Of a DNA stretch of 64,000 nt, positions 34,331 to 45,714 are shown one piece after another. Below the pieces are notes generated by a model. That model was given only the letters and a program-made list of their open reading frames with translations, did no database searches and was not told the DNA's origin. The DNA lies in the NCBI GenBank assembly GCA_020091685.1, contig CM034613.1, positions 827,345 through 891,344 on the forward strand, written 5' to 3'. Origin of the DNA: Lutjanus erythropterus (lineage: Eukaryota; Chordata; Actinopteri; Lutjaniformes; Lutjanidae). The position numbers and the translations under genes are program-made. The stretch's first letter is position 1; each line of letters starts with the position of its first letter.

Positions 34331-35800
34331 TTGGGGGTATTTGTCAGATTGAATAGTTGAGAACAGGTATTATAATACAAACACAGCTGACTCACAGTCA
34401 TGTCCCTGTCTCAGTGTCAATAAACAGACACACCAACGCCTCCTCATGTTGTTGTGTTGACAGATTTGACTAAACACACAAAACCTAAACATTTACTGTA
34501 TATTTTTATCTGTATTTAACAGTAAATGAATGATTGATGATAGAAAGGCAGCATTAAACAGCACAGAGACTTAAGTATGTGTGTAAAATATGGTGACATG
34601 AACAGTGATGAGCAGCAGGAGAGCAGAGACAGAAGACAACATGAGTTTGGATGTGATGGACTGATGTGTCCATCTGGGCTATAGCTCCCTCTAGTGGTTG
34701 CTTTCAGTCACTGTGTCCAAACTCAGGAAGAAGCAACAAAAACACACATTCCTACAAGTTTATCAAGCAAACAAATGTGAGCATTGAGGAGTATAATTGT
34801 TGTGTTGATGTGTCGACTGTTTGATAAATGGAAAGCCACAATCTTTTCAGCCAGGATCTCTTGAATGTGGTTGTGGAAGCGAAGTGAAACAGACTGCAGG
34901 ATATTTGACATTTGATCAATAAACTGGTGAAAAAACATATGTCACTTCCTGACAGTCATATGTGTATTTTAACCCTCACATACATATATTCTCTCTTCAC
35001 ATACATATATTTTCACTGAAAACAGGACAGAAAGCCTTTGACAAACATAGGACCTGCTTTCACCCAGGAGACGCTGTCCAGGTACCATGTGAAGACAAAA
35101 GTATTTTTGTTCCCTGACTGATTATCTGCTTGATACCCTTTTAAAATACTGCATATATATATATAAAGAATATTGTATAATTCATATTGTCATCTTTCAA
35201 CACCAGAACAAAGTTTGACTGTAAAACAAAAATGTGTTGCTAAGGCCCCTCTTTTCTGTGGTGTCTTTAAAAACACACTGACTATGACAAAACTTGAAAA
35301 AAATTATATTTATTACTTTTCTAAACTTGATAATAATTACTTTCAATAATACTTATTACATATAGGTTATAAATAAGTGAATTAATGAATCTAATTTGAA
35401 TCATGTATTTTGTTTGAACGTTTTCCTTCATCATCCTTCCAGTTTGCTGAGGCCTCCCAGCAGCCCCCACTTTAAAAATCATGAGCTTTGATTGACTATT
35501 TACTACCTGCAGTAAAGGCTGACTAACAAATTTCTCACATTTTTGTTGACATTTCATTGTCACAACATTTGTTCTGTTAAATTGTCTGATATAAGTCAAC
35601 AAGTTACACTCTATTTCCAAAGAATCTGTCAGCTCTGATGGAGTGGGCAGAGTCAAAGGCACCAGGTAAGTTGTGAAATGGACCAAAGTTTCTGACTCTT
35701 CAACATGCAAGAAATCAAATAAGTTGATGATAAAACCTTTGTGAAAGAACATGATATATTTCTCAAATATCACAGGATTCTGACCGAAGCTTTCCTTAAA
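34331..35800. other. AT-rich intergenic DNA; one 150-codon minus frame
   Basis: The minus frame at 35321-35773 is long for AT-rich DNA but has no recognisable domain, its flanks are equally AT-rich, and no splice structure supports it. Confidence 0.35.
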
Positions 35801-35806
35801 AATAAA

Positions 35807-36196
35807 GGTCTTTATTCACAGCCAGTGAAATATAAATATAAATGCTGTAGATATATAATGTACAAATTAACAAAGCCATGACTGTCCTGTAAACTGTCCA
35901 GATGTTGACCTCCATCAAGGCCAGGGGTTTCTGCTTTACTAAAGTTGCGTCAGCAGATAATGAAGCTGTTGGGTCACAGTGGTCGTCCTCACGTGTCCTC
36001 CTGTGGATTCTGACTCTTCATGATGCTGCTGGACACTGTGTTGTCTTCAGGCCTTTGCTTGAGCGAAGGACGACACCTGCCCCACAATAACTTCCTGCTC
36101 TGATGGTGTCTCATACTGTGTGGAGAGTCTACTGTGTCCAGGGGCACCTCATCAAACACAGGCATCATCAGGTCACTCAGATGATCTGTAAAACAT
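35807..36196 (-). CDS. Candidate terminal exon of an unknown minus-strand gene
   Basis: After a TTTTACAG acceptor at about 36197 the minus strand is open for about 66 codons (DHLSDLMMPVFDEVPLDTVD, then SRKLLWGRCRPSLKQRPED, ending NPQEDT and TGA near 35997). An AATAAA signal on the minus strand follows near 35808-35813. A possible start (ATGTCAGAAAAGAG before GTTAGT) lies at 36944-36957. The family is unknown, and the middle exons could not be assigned. Confidence 0.35.
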
Positions 36197-36199
36197 GCT

Positions 36200-37210
36200 C
36201 CATTCATTCTTACTTATACATTATATTATCATGTTTTATCAGTGTCAAACATCTACAGCTGAAGTTACATTTGTTTGTAGGAGCCATTAATTCATTCACA
36301 GGAATATATTTTGTAGAAATATTAAGGTGTGTGATATAATTTATTGTGTGATCATGCTGATTTAGGAGATAGAGGCTCACATGGATAATGGGGGGGGGTG
36401 TGGGGATATTTAGTTCATATCAGGAGCTGTTCACCTTCTGTGCTGAGTGGGAGAGAGGGGGAGCGAGGCTCACATATGTTTTGTTGACCACTATTTTCTT
36501 TTTGAAATCACCTTGACATTACATGTGTGAGGTCTAACTTGTTAGAGCGATCTTTAAGGATCCCTCCCAGCACTGATACAGCCTGATGCAAGTGTTGTGA
36601 CATCTGGAAAGTTTTCTTTAGACATTTATTTGAGTATGTTTAGTCATTTTAAAAGGCATACGCCATTTTAATGTGAATTATTTTGAGGAAAATACTTTTC
36701 CTTCTATTTTTGTATTGTCATGTTTCTGTAAGTATTCTCACTAATAACAGCTCCCATGTTCTTTATGTAGAACCATAGGATTAGACTGTGGATAACCCAG
36801 TGGTGATGGTTCAGCTTCTCCACATCACTGAAGACTGTGACAAAATGTAAAGGAAAAAACACTTTGCTGCTAAAACAATAGTAATACAATTTAAATAAAA
36901 ATGAAAATGAAATAAAATTTCATAAAAATAACATTTCACTAACCTCTTTTCTGACATGATTCCTCAGAGTGTTCTTGGGAAGTTGGCTTCCAGCAGATCT
37001 TTTTGAAAGGGGATCAGTCTGGCAGCCAAACCTCCAAGAGGGTCTGACCAGGGAACAAGGTCTACTGAATCCCTAAGAATACATTTACATGTGTCAGGAA
37101 CTGGGTTGATTAGAGATAGGTTGCTATTAACTTTTAATTATTGGCTGATATTGGCCTGTCACAGTTATATCGGTATAAATCTGTATCAGCATATATTAAC
37201 CAATAAATAA
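36200..37210. other. Intron or intergenic DNA with a G8 run
   Basis: Contains a GGGGGGGG tract near 36390 and the possible minus-strand start exon at 36944-36957. Otherwise nothing is recognised. Confidence 0.3.
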
Positions 37211-37221
37211 CGGCTATAATA

Positions 37222-37390
37222 ACCCTAACCCTAATCAGGTTGAAGGTGTGATGTGCGCTCAGAGATTCAATGAATTCTCTCAAAAATTCTAACCTAACAC
37301 TAATGACATCATAGAGCCCATGCTAGATCAACATTCTACTGTGTTCTATTGTGTGTGTGTGTGTGTGTGTGTGCGTGTGTGTGTGTGTGT
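37222..37390 (+). repeat. Direct repeat copy 1 ending in (GT)n
   Basis: CTAACCCTAATCAGGTTGAA, GAATTCTCTCAAAAATTC, CATAGAGCCCATGCTAGATC and TGTTCTATTGTGTGTG are shared in order with 38013-38261. The microsatellite occupies 37350-37390. Confidence 0.85.
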
Positions 37391-37443
37391 CTCTATCCTG
37401 AACATTGAGGAATATTGTGATTTTTAATGAAATGAGCCTTTAA

Positions 37444-37503
37444 AAAGCTTACAGCACCTGGTATTCCTAGGAAGTCTCCTATCCAAGTACTAACCAGGCC
37501 CGG
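37444..37503 (-). pseudogene. 5S rRNA 3' end (truncated, 5S-derived)
   Basis: Read on the minus strand, GGGCCTGGTTAGTACTTGGA through GGAATACCAGGTGCTGTAAG and CTTT matches the 3' half of vertebrate 5S rRNA with about four changes (GATAGGAGACTTCCTAGG for GATGGGAGACCGCCTGGG). Sequence 5' of it is unrelated, so the A box and most of the internal promoter are missing. It is either a truncated 5S pseudogene or a 5S-derived part of a repeat. Confidence 0.8.
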
Positions 37504-38010
37504 TGTTCAGCACAACCAGATGCCCATCTCGTGTCTCTGGGACCCGAGGGACTCGACCTACTCCATTTTGCATCAGTCTGAAGTATGTTCTAACAGGCCA
37601 TGGGCCTGACGAGACCTCTGATTGAGGAGGTCTGGTCAGACACCCGAGCCAAAACCAAGAGCTACAGATCCGGTTCTGACATATGTCGTAGGGCTCCCCG
37701 AGACATTTCCAGAACAGTTGGCCACAAATTTCCCGAGTTATGGCATTTTTGATCGACCAGGTCAACAGGTCACGATTCAAGGTCTTTGAGGCAGAGGCAG
37801 TGGATACTCAGCCCTGAGCGAAAACGCTGAGAGACGCCATTAACCGACCTACAATCCACATCTAATTGACCTCCATTATAATTCATTTGTGGTGTTATAC
37901 TGCCCCCTTGTGGCGGTCCAGAATTCCAAATTCCAAATTTCAAAATCCTATCTGGTAGTATATAATCAGGACTCCATTCCCGGTTACATTACTAAGTCAA
38001 TGGGCGTCTT
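37504..38010. repeat. GC-richer repeat-like spacer beside the 5S fragment
   Basis: The segment between the two direct repeats is distinctly less AT-rich (CTCGTGTCTCTGGGACCCGA, GGTCTGGTCAGACACCCGAG) and ends in CTGCCCCCTTGTGGCGG. It probably belongs to the same composite repeat as the 5S fragment. Confidence 0.4.
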
Positions 38011-38012
38011 CT

Positions 38013-38185
38013 AACCCTAATCAGGTTGAAGGTGTGATGTGGGCTCAGAGATTCAGTGAATTCTCTCAAAAATTCCTGTGTCAAAATATGTTGATACTGA
38101 CATGGTGATAAGGTTATAACCTAACACTGATGACAACATAGAGCCCATGCTAGATCAAAGGACAGGGGTCCCTTTGATGTGTTCT

Positions 38186-38261
<76 letters not shown>
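38013..38261 (+). repeat. Direct repeat copy 2 with long (GT)n
   Basis: Second copy of the 37222 repeat, with an extra piece (TGTGTCAAAATATGTTGATA and following) and a (TG)n of about 37 units at 38188-38261. Confidence 0.85.
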
Positions 38262-38262
<1 letters not shown>

Positions 38263-39575
38263 TGGCACCTCCCCCCTCTTGGGTGACGGGTCAGGGGTAG
38301 CAGGGTAAGAGGGACCTGCTGTGGAGGTTGACAGCTGCTGGACCTCCTTCACCAAACTGGCAGATGCTGGTGTTTATGAAGGAACTTGGCAGCGCTGGAT
38401 TAGAGGTGTCACCATCACTCTCCTCAGCTCCTCAGGGTACAGCCTCCTTCGGTTTGTCTTCCCCGCATTCCAGGAGCGGTCTATTTCTGACCATAGGACG
38501 GAGGCATTGTATGCAGACACATGGATGATATTGAAGAATAGCACCAGGGGCCAATGGGCTGTCCTCCATTTGTATGAGTGCATGCTTGTCACCTGCAGCA
38601 AAATAAACAAATAATAAATCCTTGAAAATTTTACAAAGGTTACAACATAGATCATACATGCTCAAAAATCACATGTTGTAGAATAACCTTGTCAAGGTAG
38701 TTGACTCCCCCTTTGCACCTGTTGTAGTCCAAGATGATCTGGGGCTTGCGGTCCTCCTTGGGGCTCAAAGCATCATCCCGGTGCAGTGTGCTCATTAGAA
38801 GGACATTCTTCCTTTTCTTTGGACAGTATGACACAAGAGCGTGCGTGTCAGTGAAGGCAAAGAGGGACGATGATGGATCCTGCCCTTGTGTTGTCAGCAG
38901 TGCCAGGGGAAGCTCTGGCTTATTCCTCCTCACTGTTCCCACCATGGTGAGTTTCCTTTGTAGGAGCTCTTGGCCAAGGGCATGGGAGGTAAAAAAAATT
39001 GTCACACATCATTGTGTGTCCACAGAGACCCTCCGTGAGTTCTAGCACAACCTGTCTTCCCTGATTTTTCTCAGGGCGTCCACCTTCTTGTTTTCTGGTG
39101 TACACCATCATGTTCCACGCATAGCTTTTTTGGGCATCACAAGCTACCCAGAGCTTCAGGCCGTATTTCCCTGGCTTGCTTGGGATGGACTGCTTGAAGG
39201 AGCAGCGTCCTTGAATGGGGACCAGACATTCATCAACTGTTACATTATTGCCTGGGTTGTACATCCTACCCAGGCCATCCACCCACTTGTCCCAAACACT
39301 CCGAATGACCGCAAGCATGTCTGTTTGACAGTGAGCTTGACATGTGTCTTTGTCTTTGAAACAGTGGACTCGTGACACAATGTGGAAGGCCTTGAGTGTC
39401 ATTGTGGCACAGAAAATGTCTGACTCTGCATGCCAAAGACTGGATGTTGCCTCCTTGCTGGATCTGTAAACTCCCGCCAGAATGAGCAAACCCAGATAAC
39501 CCTGTAGGTATATCAGATCCATCTTTGTCCAGTTGTCTCCAAAGACACATCGCCCCTCCTTGTTGTTTAGTACTG
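38262..39575 (-). pseudogene. piggyBac (PGBD4-like) transposase
   Basis: The order of blocks is that of piggyBac transposases: YLGLLILAGVYRSS near the start of the dimerisation/catalytic region, NVTVDECLVPIQGRCSFKQS (first catalytic Asp), SIPSKPGKYGLKLWVACDA, MMCDNFF (second Asp), LDYNRCKGGVNYLDK (third Asp; the fourth position, normally Asp in GGVD, is Asn here), then WPLVLFFNIIHVSAYNA. A frameshift follows CDNFF at an A8 run (38991-38998). A 95-bp GT-AG intron (38593-38687) may separate YLDK from VTSMHSYKWR, joining in frame. The C-terminal cysteine-rich domain is replaced by the (GT)n region. N-terminal sequence before 39575 is degraded. Clearly inactive. Confidence 0.85.
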
Positions 39576-39840
39576 AGATAATGAATCCACAATCAGTTGG
39601 TCTTTATTCAGAAGCATATTAATAATGTTTCCCTCCCAGCTCTTCACTCCACTAATTAACTGATGGCTACCTTTGATATTTGAAGCAGCAGCTAAACTCA
39701 AGCAGACTACATCCAAACAACTTGCTGCAAGAAAACACTGAAGAGAGCTGAGCACAACTACTTTTCCTCTCCTGACACAAGTCTTTCATGCTTTATGCAT
39801 TTTTATTTATTTTTGTTAGTTATGTGAGGTTTTGAAGAAA
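39576..39840. other. Spacer, likely 5' remains of the piggyBac element
   Basis: Short minus frames only. Terminal repeats and a TTAA duplication could not be defined. Confidence 0.3.
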
Positions 39841-39899
39841 AACTTACTGTTACAGTTTTATGGTGTATAAATTTACAAAATGGGTTGTATTCATATGAG

Positions 39900-40345
39900 T
39901 CAAAGAAATGAAAAATGATCCACAGTTTAGTCCAAATGGACTTCTGTTGAGGACTGTGGGCTGGGGTTTCAAGATGTGCTGTTCAAGCTCTTTTGAAGAA
40001 GCACGAAGAAACAGGCAACATTGAGGACCGTAGACACAGAGGTCAGCCAAGGAAACTTGCAGATGAAAGACATATTATGCTTGCTTCCCTTCCAAATCTG
40101 AAGATGTCCAGCAGTGCCATCAGCTCAGAACTAGCAGAAACCAGTGGGACCCAGTTACACCCATCTACTGTCCAGAGACGTCTGTCCAGAAGTGGTCTTC
40201 ATGGAAGAATTGCAGCCAAAAATCCAAACCTCCGATGAAACAAGGCCAAGTGACTCATCTATGTAGGAAAACAGAGGAACTGAGGTGCAGAAAAATGGCA
40301 GCAGGTGTTCTGGACTGATGGGTTAAAATTTAAAATATTTGTCTG
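39900..40345 (+). pseudogene. Tc1/mariner-type transposase, N-terminal fragment
   Basis: The plus strand encodes LKKHEETGNIEDRRHRGQPR KLADERH, the linker between the two helix-turn-helix units of Tc1 transposases, then AETSGTQLHPSTVQRRLSRS GLHGR, the second DNA-binding unit. After a stop come RK.QQVFWTDGLKFKIFV pieces corresponding to the first catalytic block (normally WSDESKF; here TDG). The reading frame is interrupted and the C-terminal two-thirds are missing. Confidence 0.75.
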
Positions 40346-41752
40346 TAGCAGAGGGCAGTTTTACTTAATAAAATCCTCATAACAATTTGCAGTCACTTTT
40401 TATAAGTAAATTTTACTGCTGTAATATTAAGTACAATTCACCTACCAGTATCAAGTAAAATTAACTTACCATTCACCTTTACATTTGTGAAGATATTAAG
40501 TAAGTGTTACTTAATTATAATCAAGAAATAAGTTATATTTATTTAATTAAGTAAAGTCAATTTATTTTTTCAGTCAGAAATGTTACTATCACCAGAATAT
40601 TAAGTAAATCTTACATAGCTCTAGTATTTACTGTTATAAAATAATTATATAGATTTTTTTTATTATTTTCTGTTTGATATTTTCAATTACTTAGTTACAT
40701 AAAATTACATTACTTACAATAGTTATGTAAATGTTGGCAGTTTTAAACCTTCTTTCTTTTATTTACTTTTACCACAAATCACACAACTAAAATACAACAC
40801 AATCAAAATGTTTATTTTGTCAACATTAATCACAATGTTCACAACACCTGGTAAAGTCTGTACAGTATGTATAAGTTTACCATTAAAACCTCAATGCATT
40901 TAAACAGCTGGAGGTGTTAACAGTTCATACTGGCACACAATACATTATTGTTCCATTGAAATTATTAAAGTCAACAAGTCCTGGCCATGTTTGACCACAT
41001 CCTACAGTCAGAGTCAAATGCAACATCCTTGTCTTCAAGAAGGACGGAGACATCTACTGGATCCTCTCCATCAGCCCTGTGGATGGCCAGGATGTTGAGA
41101 ATGTGGCTTCACTGCGGCCGTCCTCCTGCAATTTACAAAATAAATGAATCAAAAATGAATGCTATTGAGAAACAATTAAAAATGATTGAATCATTCTAGG
41201 TGACTTTGTTATCGGGGCTGAGTGAACATGGGAGCTACAAACAAGTAAAGAAATTGAGTAAGATGTATTTTACAATCAGGTGACATTAGTAAAAGATTTG
41301 TGTAACAGTAAGATGTCTGCACTCCACAGAGGGGAGCCCCTGAATGAATGATGCTCTCAGCTATAAATCATGTGTATCTGCACATTTAGAAATCTTTCCA
41401 AGATTGATTGCACATTTGTATCACAAAGAAATGTGTAAATATTGATAATATTAATTTAAATGATCCATTTTTGAAAGAAGCAAAGAAAAGTCTTTACAGT
41501 GAACAAGCACTCAATTGGTAAAAGAATACGTACAAAGGTCCCCTCTTTGACAGGTACACATCACTCAAAGATACAAGTCCCCTCTTGACAATTTTTTAAT
41601 GAGCACATTTTTTAAAAAGCACATTTGCCGTAATATTACAGTAAAACAGCTTAAAAGTTAATGTTCTAGTCTATTTTTGTTTTTTTTAATGCCCAGAAAC
41701 TCTTGGTCCACTCTTAGAAGGTGCTCCTTGACAGCCCACTGTTGGTAATGTT

Positions 41753-41753
<1 letters not shown>
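40346..41753. other. AT-rich intergenic DNA with repeated AAGTAA words
   Basis: From 40380 to 40740 the word AAGTAA and its complement TTACTT recur in both orientations, suggesting a decayed inverted-repeat element. The stretch 40985-41130 is GC-richer and may be exon debris. No gene is assigned. Confidence 0.35.

Positions 41754-41793
<40 letters not shown>
41754..41793. repeat. (TG)n microsatellite
   Basis: About 20 uninterrupted TG units. Confidence 0.95.
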
Positions 41794-41795
<2 letters not shown>

Positions 41796-41854
41796 CAGTG
41801 TGACATCACAGAATGTCTTCGATGATGCGTCAACATTCTAGAACCTGGCTAGGA

Positions 41855-41963
41855 CCATATATAAATAAGAGGGAGCCTTTAGAACACACTTTAGACACAC
41901 ACAGCTTCAGAATTTCAAAAGATGTAGTTGGACTGGACAGGACTTGGTTTTAATTAAGAGGTA
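41855..41963 (+). promoter_or_regulatory. TATA-type promoter-like sequence with a donor site
   Basis: CCATATATAAATAAGAGGG is a strong TATA box context. About 100 bp downstream is GAGGTAAGGTAAG, a double donor-like sequence. The 3' side up to 43.2 kb holds only short frames (for example a 39-codon frame at 42241 starting MAFIPICLSL), so the transcript, if real, is unidentified. Confidence 0.3.
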
Positions 41964-43320
41964 AGGTAAGAAACAATGACTCTTTGACATTTCACACAGG
42001 TTACAGGTTACTACAGCCAGGAAATGTTACTTTTATTTTGAGACACACGAAAAGCATGTGAACTTATTCTTTAACTTTGAACTGTAAACAAGTTGTTTGT
42101 CTAGAGTTCAGTCTTTCACATTTCTGCATTCAGTTCAAGGTTCCTTAAGACATTCTGTTTATTCCCATGATGCTCCATATTAATGTTAACTTATTAATTG
42201 GTTTTAGTTTGGAATGACAGTTCAGTAGCAGATTTTTAAATGGCCTTCATACCTATTTGTCTGTCACTGGGAGGTGGTGGATTGTGTCATCCAGCTGTGA
42301 CAGTGCATGTTTGTGGTATGGGAGCTGCAGTGTTTTGCCCACCAGCAGCTGCACCATGAGAACCAAGATGCACAAGATTCTCCTCCTGAATGCACGCTAA
42401 GAGGCAAGGAATCAGAGGATCTTGGGTAAATGTGTAAAGGACAGCCCTGGATCTTGGCTGGTGACAGAAGGAATCCGTTTGTAGTGGAGGTTCATCTCAT
42501 GCGTCCATTGATTACCACAGTGTGCACTGTGCATGTGATCATGAGGTGAATGGATGTGACCACCTTTGCCTTCCCAAACCTCTCCTCCAACATCTGAGCA
42601 AGTGTGGAACTCAGTTTCCACTTGTTACGAGAGGGACTCCTATGATACATCTAGTGTGGAACATGTTTCTGTGCCCCTGCTTATTTCTAGCAGCCAAACT
42701 GAGCACATGCCACTCTGACAACTGATGTTCACTGCAGCTGTCATGTTGTCTGTCAGTACTACAATTTATCTGTTTGTCAGCAACAGAGCAGAGTTCTCTC
42801 CAGACAGTTTATATGGAGGGATGGAGGATTCACCAATTCCTTCCCCAAAACCTGAGACTTGCACATCTGTCTCTGGCTGAAGAGACAAAACTGTGTGCAC
42901 CAACGTGTGTGACCCCTGTCAGCAGAACATTGCTACATTTCCAATACATCAGGTCTGACTGCAATTCAGAATGGATGGCCAGCATTGATCTTTTGTGCTG
43001 TACTGGGTAAAGATGCAGGCAGCTGAACCATCTATGAATCTACCAGAAGGAACAATTGAGTGACTTGCAGACATCACACCCTGCAACACCATCACTGACA
43101 GCACTGTCAACACAGTGTGATATGTGACAGAACTGAATTTTAGTGCATCTGGCTGGTGAAGGCTATACTTTGATGGTGGTGGAGTTCATTTGCTCACAGG
43201 TAAACTATTGTAGTCTACTATTCTCCTCACTTGTGTCCCCATCATGATGTAATTGGTTTGTAGTTTACAAATAGACCTTCAAAAGATAATAACACTCTAA
43301 ACATGCACCAACTCCCTTGG
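41964..43320. other. Low-repeat DNA of balanced composition, no gene identified
   Basis: The interval is less AT-rich than its surroundings and has several frames of 60-80 codons on both strands without recognisable domains. It may contain small exons of an unknown transcript starting at 41.9 kb. Confidence 0.3.
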
Positions 43321-43322
43321 GT

Positions 43323-43397
43323 GGGATGCTGCAGACCCAACCACCAACCCACATGCGCACACACACACACACACACGGTGAAGGTCTGCAGCATCCC
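43323..43397. repeat. 15-bp perfect inverted repeat around a (CA)n loop
   Basis: GGGATGCTGCAGACC (43323-43337) and its exact reverse complement GGTCTGCAGCATCCC (43383-43397) enclose a loop with about 10 CA units. Confidence 0.85.
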
Positions 43398-43800
43398 GTC
43401 AAATTGAGAACAAGTTGAGTCGCTGACAATCTCCGGTTTCCTGCTGTGACCTAAACATGAGCGATAATCAGCTGGTTGGTTGGTTGGTTTTTAATGCCAC
43501 CTGTTCTAAGGAATTTTCTGTTCTGTGCCTCACAGATGATGTCACAGTTAAGCTATTGTTGGCTGGTAAGCTTGTTTTGTGGCCTCATAGTTGATATCAC
43601 ATATTGCTACTACTGGAGACCTCCCCCACACCTATGGGGGAGCATCCCAAAGAGTTGAGAACAAATTGAGTTGCTGACAATCTCCAGAGTTTCCCACTCT
43701 GACCTGAGGATTTCATCCCAGTACCTAACAGCAGTCAGGGTACTGTTGGCAAGCATGCAGAGGTATGTGCGACCCTCCAGGGATAAACCTCCTAGACCAT
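43398..43800. repeat. Diverged direct repeats (TTGAGAACAA..TTGAGT)
   Basis: TTGAGAACAAGTTGAGTCGC TGACAATCTCC at about 43404 recurs as TTGAGAACAAATTGAGTTGC TGACAATCTCC at about 43657, each followed by a TTTCC..CTGTGACCT / CTCTGACCT tail. Confidence 0.7.
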
Positions 43801-44565
43801 CACTAACTCACCCACCTTTTTTTTGAGCAGTATATACTGGTATAGATTTATACAGAGGAAACTCCCCAGAGGAATAAGAGAAAATATGTTTTAGACAGCT
43901 CTGATCGAAGTCAGGATTTATCAGGAGGAGACACTGTGGTGCTTTACTGGCTGATAATGTTATTAGTAACGTGAGCTTTTCGTTCTTCAACACGTTGAAA
44001 TGTGTGGTGTGAAAAAAGCCCACAGGTCAGGTAGCATCTTTATGTAACCACTAGAGGGCAATACAGCGACTCTGCTGGACATATTTCATCCCTTGAAAAT
44101 GAAAATGAATTAACTCTCAATCTAAAACAAATAAAGCTGAGGGACTATATTTAATATATATATATTTCTTTTTTCTATCTTTTCTTCCTTTTTTATTCTT
44201 AGTTTTGAAAATGTACTATTGTTCCTCTGTGTCCACAAACAATTGTTTTTACCTGCAGCTGTAATAACAATAATGCATTTTCAAATTAAAAAGAAAGAGA
44301 AGAAAAGCAGTTGTAACTCATTTTGACCGCTGATTACCTGTAAGATATTTGTACTTACAGGCTACATTTGAATTCTGTGATGAGATTGTTTCCCGGTGTC
44401 CTGCTGTCAAAATATCTTTCAACAACACAGAACAAAGCAGCACTGTCTGAACATCACTGACACATCTGTTTAATTCTCCCCCAGTTTATTGACAGAGACT
44501 GGGGACAGTTGCAACACTTTTTCCATTTCTGTTACTATTGAGACCAGACCAACACAATTTCATAT
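43801..44565. other. AT-rich intergenic DNA
   Basis: No feature recognised. Confidence 0.4.
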
Positions 44566-44567
44566 AT

Positions 44568-45066
44568 ATTTAAGTTACTAAAGTTGCAACAATTCATTGA
44601 TTATGAATGAATATTAAATTAGTCACTAACTAGTTTGATTTTAATCTATTAATTGGTTTGATTAATTTTTTTAAGAAAAAAAACACAAAATATTCTGATT
44701 TCAGCCTCTTAAATATGAATACTGTCAGGTCTCTTTAGTCCTTTATGACAGTAAAGTTATTATCTATAGATTGTGGACAAACAAAACATTTGACTGATTC
44801 AAATTTCTCTATATCTCAGTGTGAGAAAGAAAAAAATGAAATAATGTGCAAAAGAACAAACTTTAAATAAATGTGTTTATTTTAGCTGCTAAAATGTGAA
44901 TATTTTTTGGGCTGTGACTAAAACAAAACATTTGAGGACATCCTCTTGGGCTTTGGGAAAGATTGATCGACATTTTTCACCATTTTCTGACATTTTAAAG
45001 CAAACAACTCTTAACTGATGAAGGACATCAGTCGACCATGAAAATAATCTTTAGTTGCAGCCTTAA
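44568..45066 (-). repeat. GCTGCAACTAA-type MITE, copy 1
   Basis: The minus strand carries the family words (TTAGTTGCAGCC end at 45049-45062, ATTTTGGACA/TGTCCACAA, ACAGTAAA, TTAAGAAGCTG-like) in the order seen in the copies at 48528 and 53918. A well-known teleost non-autonomous element. Confidence 0.65.
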
Positions 45067-45290
45067 AGGTAACCCTCCCAGCCCTGAAGACAACATATGA
45101 AGGAGGGGAGACACATTTTACCTGCCTGTGAGAACTTGTTGGTCACGTGACTTCGTTCTAGCGGAAACCAAAGACTGGAGCAGCTTTAGACTGTTCACAC
45201 TTCTCTTATAGAGCCTGAGACTTGAGTATTAGTCACACAATATCTTCATTAAACAGTATTCAAACTGTTATACAGCTGTTTGACATGGAG
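45067..45290. other. Spacer upstream of a long microsatellite
   Basis: Nothing recognised. Confidence 0.3.

Positions 45291-45291
<1 letters not shown>

Positions 45292-45354
<63 letters not shown>
45292..45354. repeat. (GT)n microsatellite
   Basis: About 31 uninterrupted units. Confidence 0.95.
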
Positions 45355-45355
<1 letters not shown>

Positions 45356-45714
45356 ATCAGTCCCACTAACCGTTTCTTCCTCCACACATTTGAATCTGTG
45401 CAGAATAAAAGGAACGAGTGAAATAAGACACCTCCACCTCCACCTCCTCCTGGCTGACTGCATCAAGCTCCCACAGCTGACACACGATCTGACCGGAAGC
45501 ACGCAGCTGCGACTAAAAAAATAAGAGAACGCAGTGACAGAATGTCCATGAAGTGAGTGGTATTTAAGGTGCAGGCTTGAAAGTGTGACCGTTTCCTATT
45601 TTCTTATGTGACAAAAATGACGCGATTTACACGGTTTAAAGTATGAAATGCCGTTTTAATAAATATTAAACAAATATAAAATAAATAAATGAAAAATAAG
45701 AGGCACAATTATTT

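Noticed and set aside
35321..35773. 150-codon minus frame
   Set aside because: AT-rich, no recognisable domain, no splice or promoter context; long frames can occur by chance when TAA/TAG happen to be absent.
37221..37236. Telomere-like AACCCTAACCCTAA
   Set aside because: Only about two and a half units and the start of a locally repeated sequence; not a telomeric tract.
45222..45524. 100-codon frame with a CVCVCV tract
   Set aside because: Translation of a (GT)n microsatellite; the flanks show no coding character. The same applies to 50781-51302 and 38155-38355.
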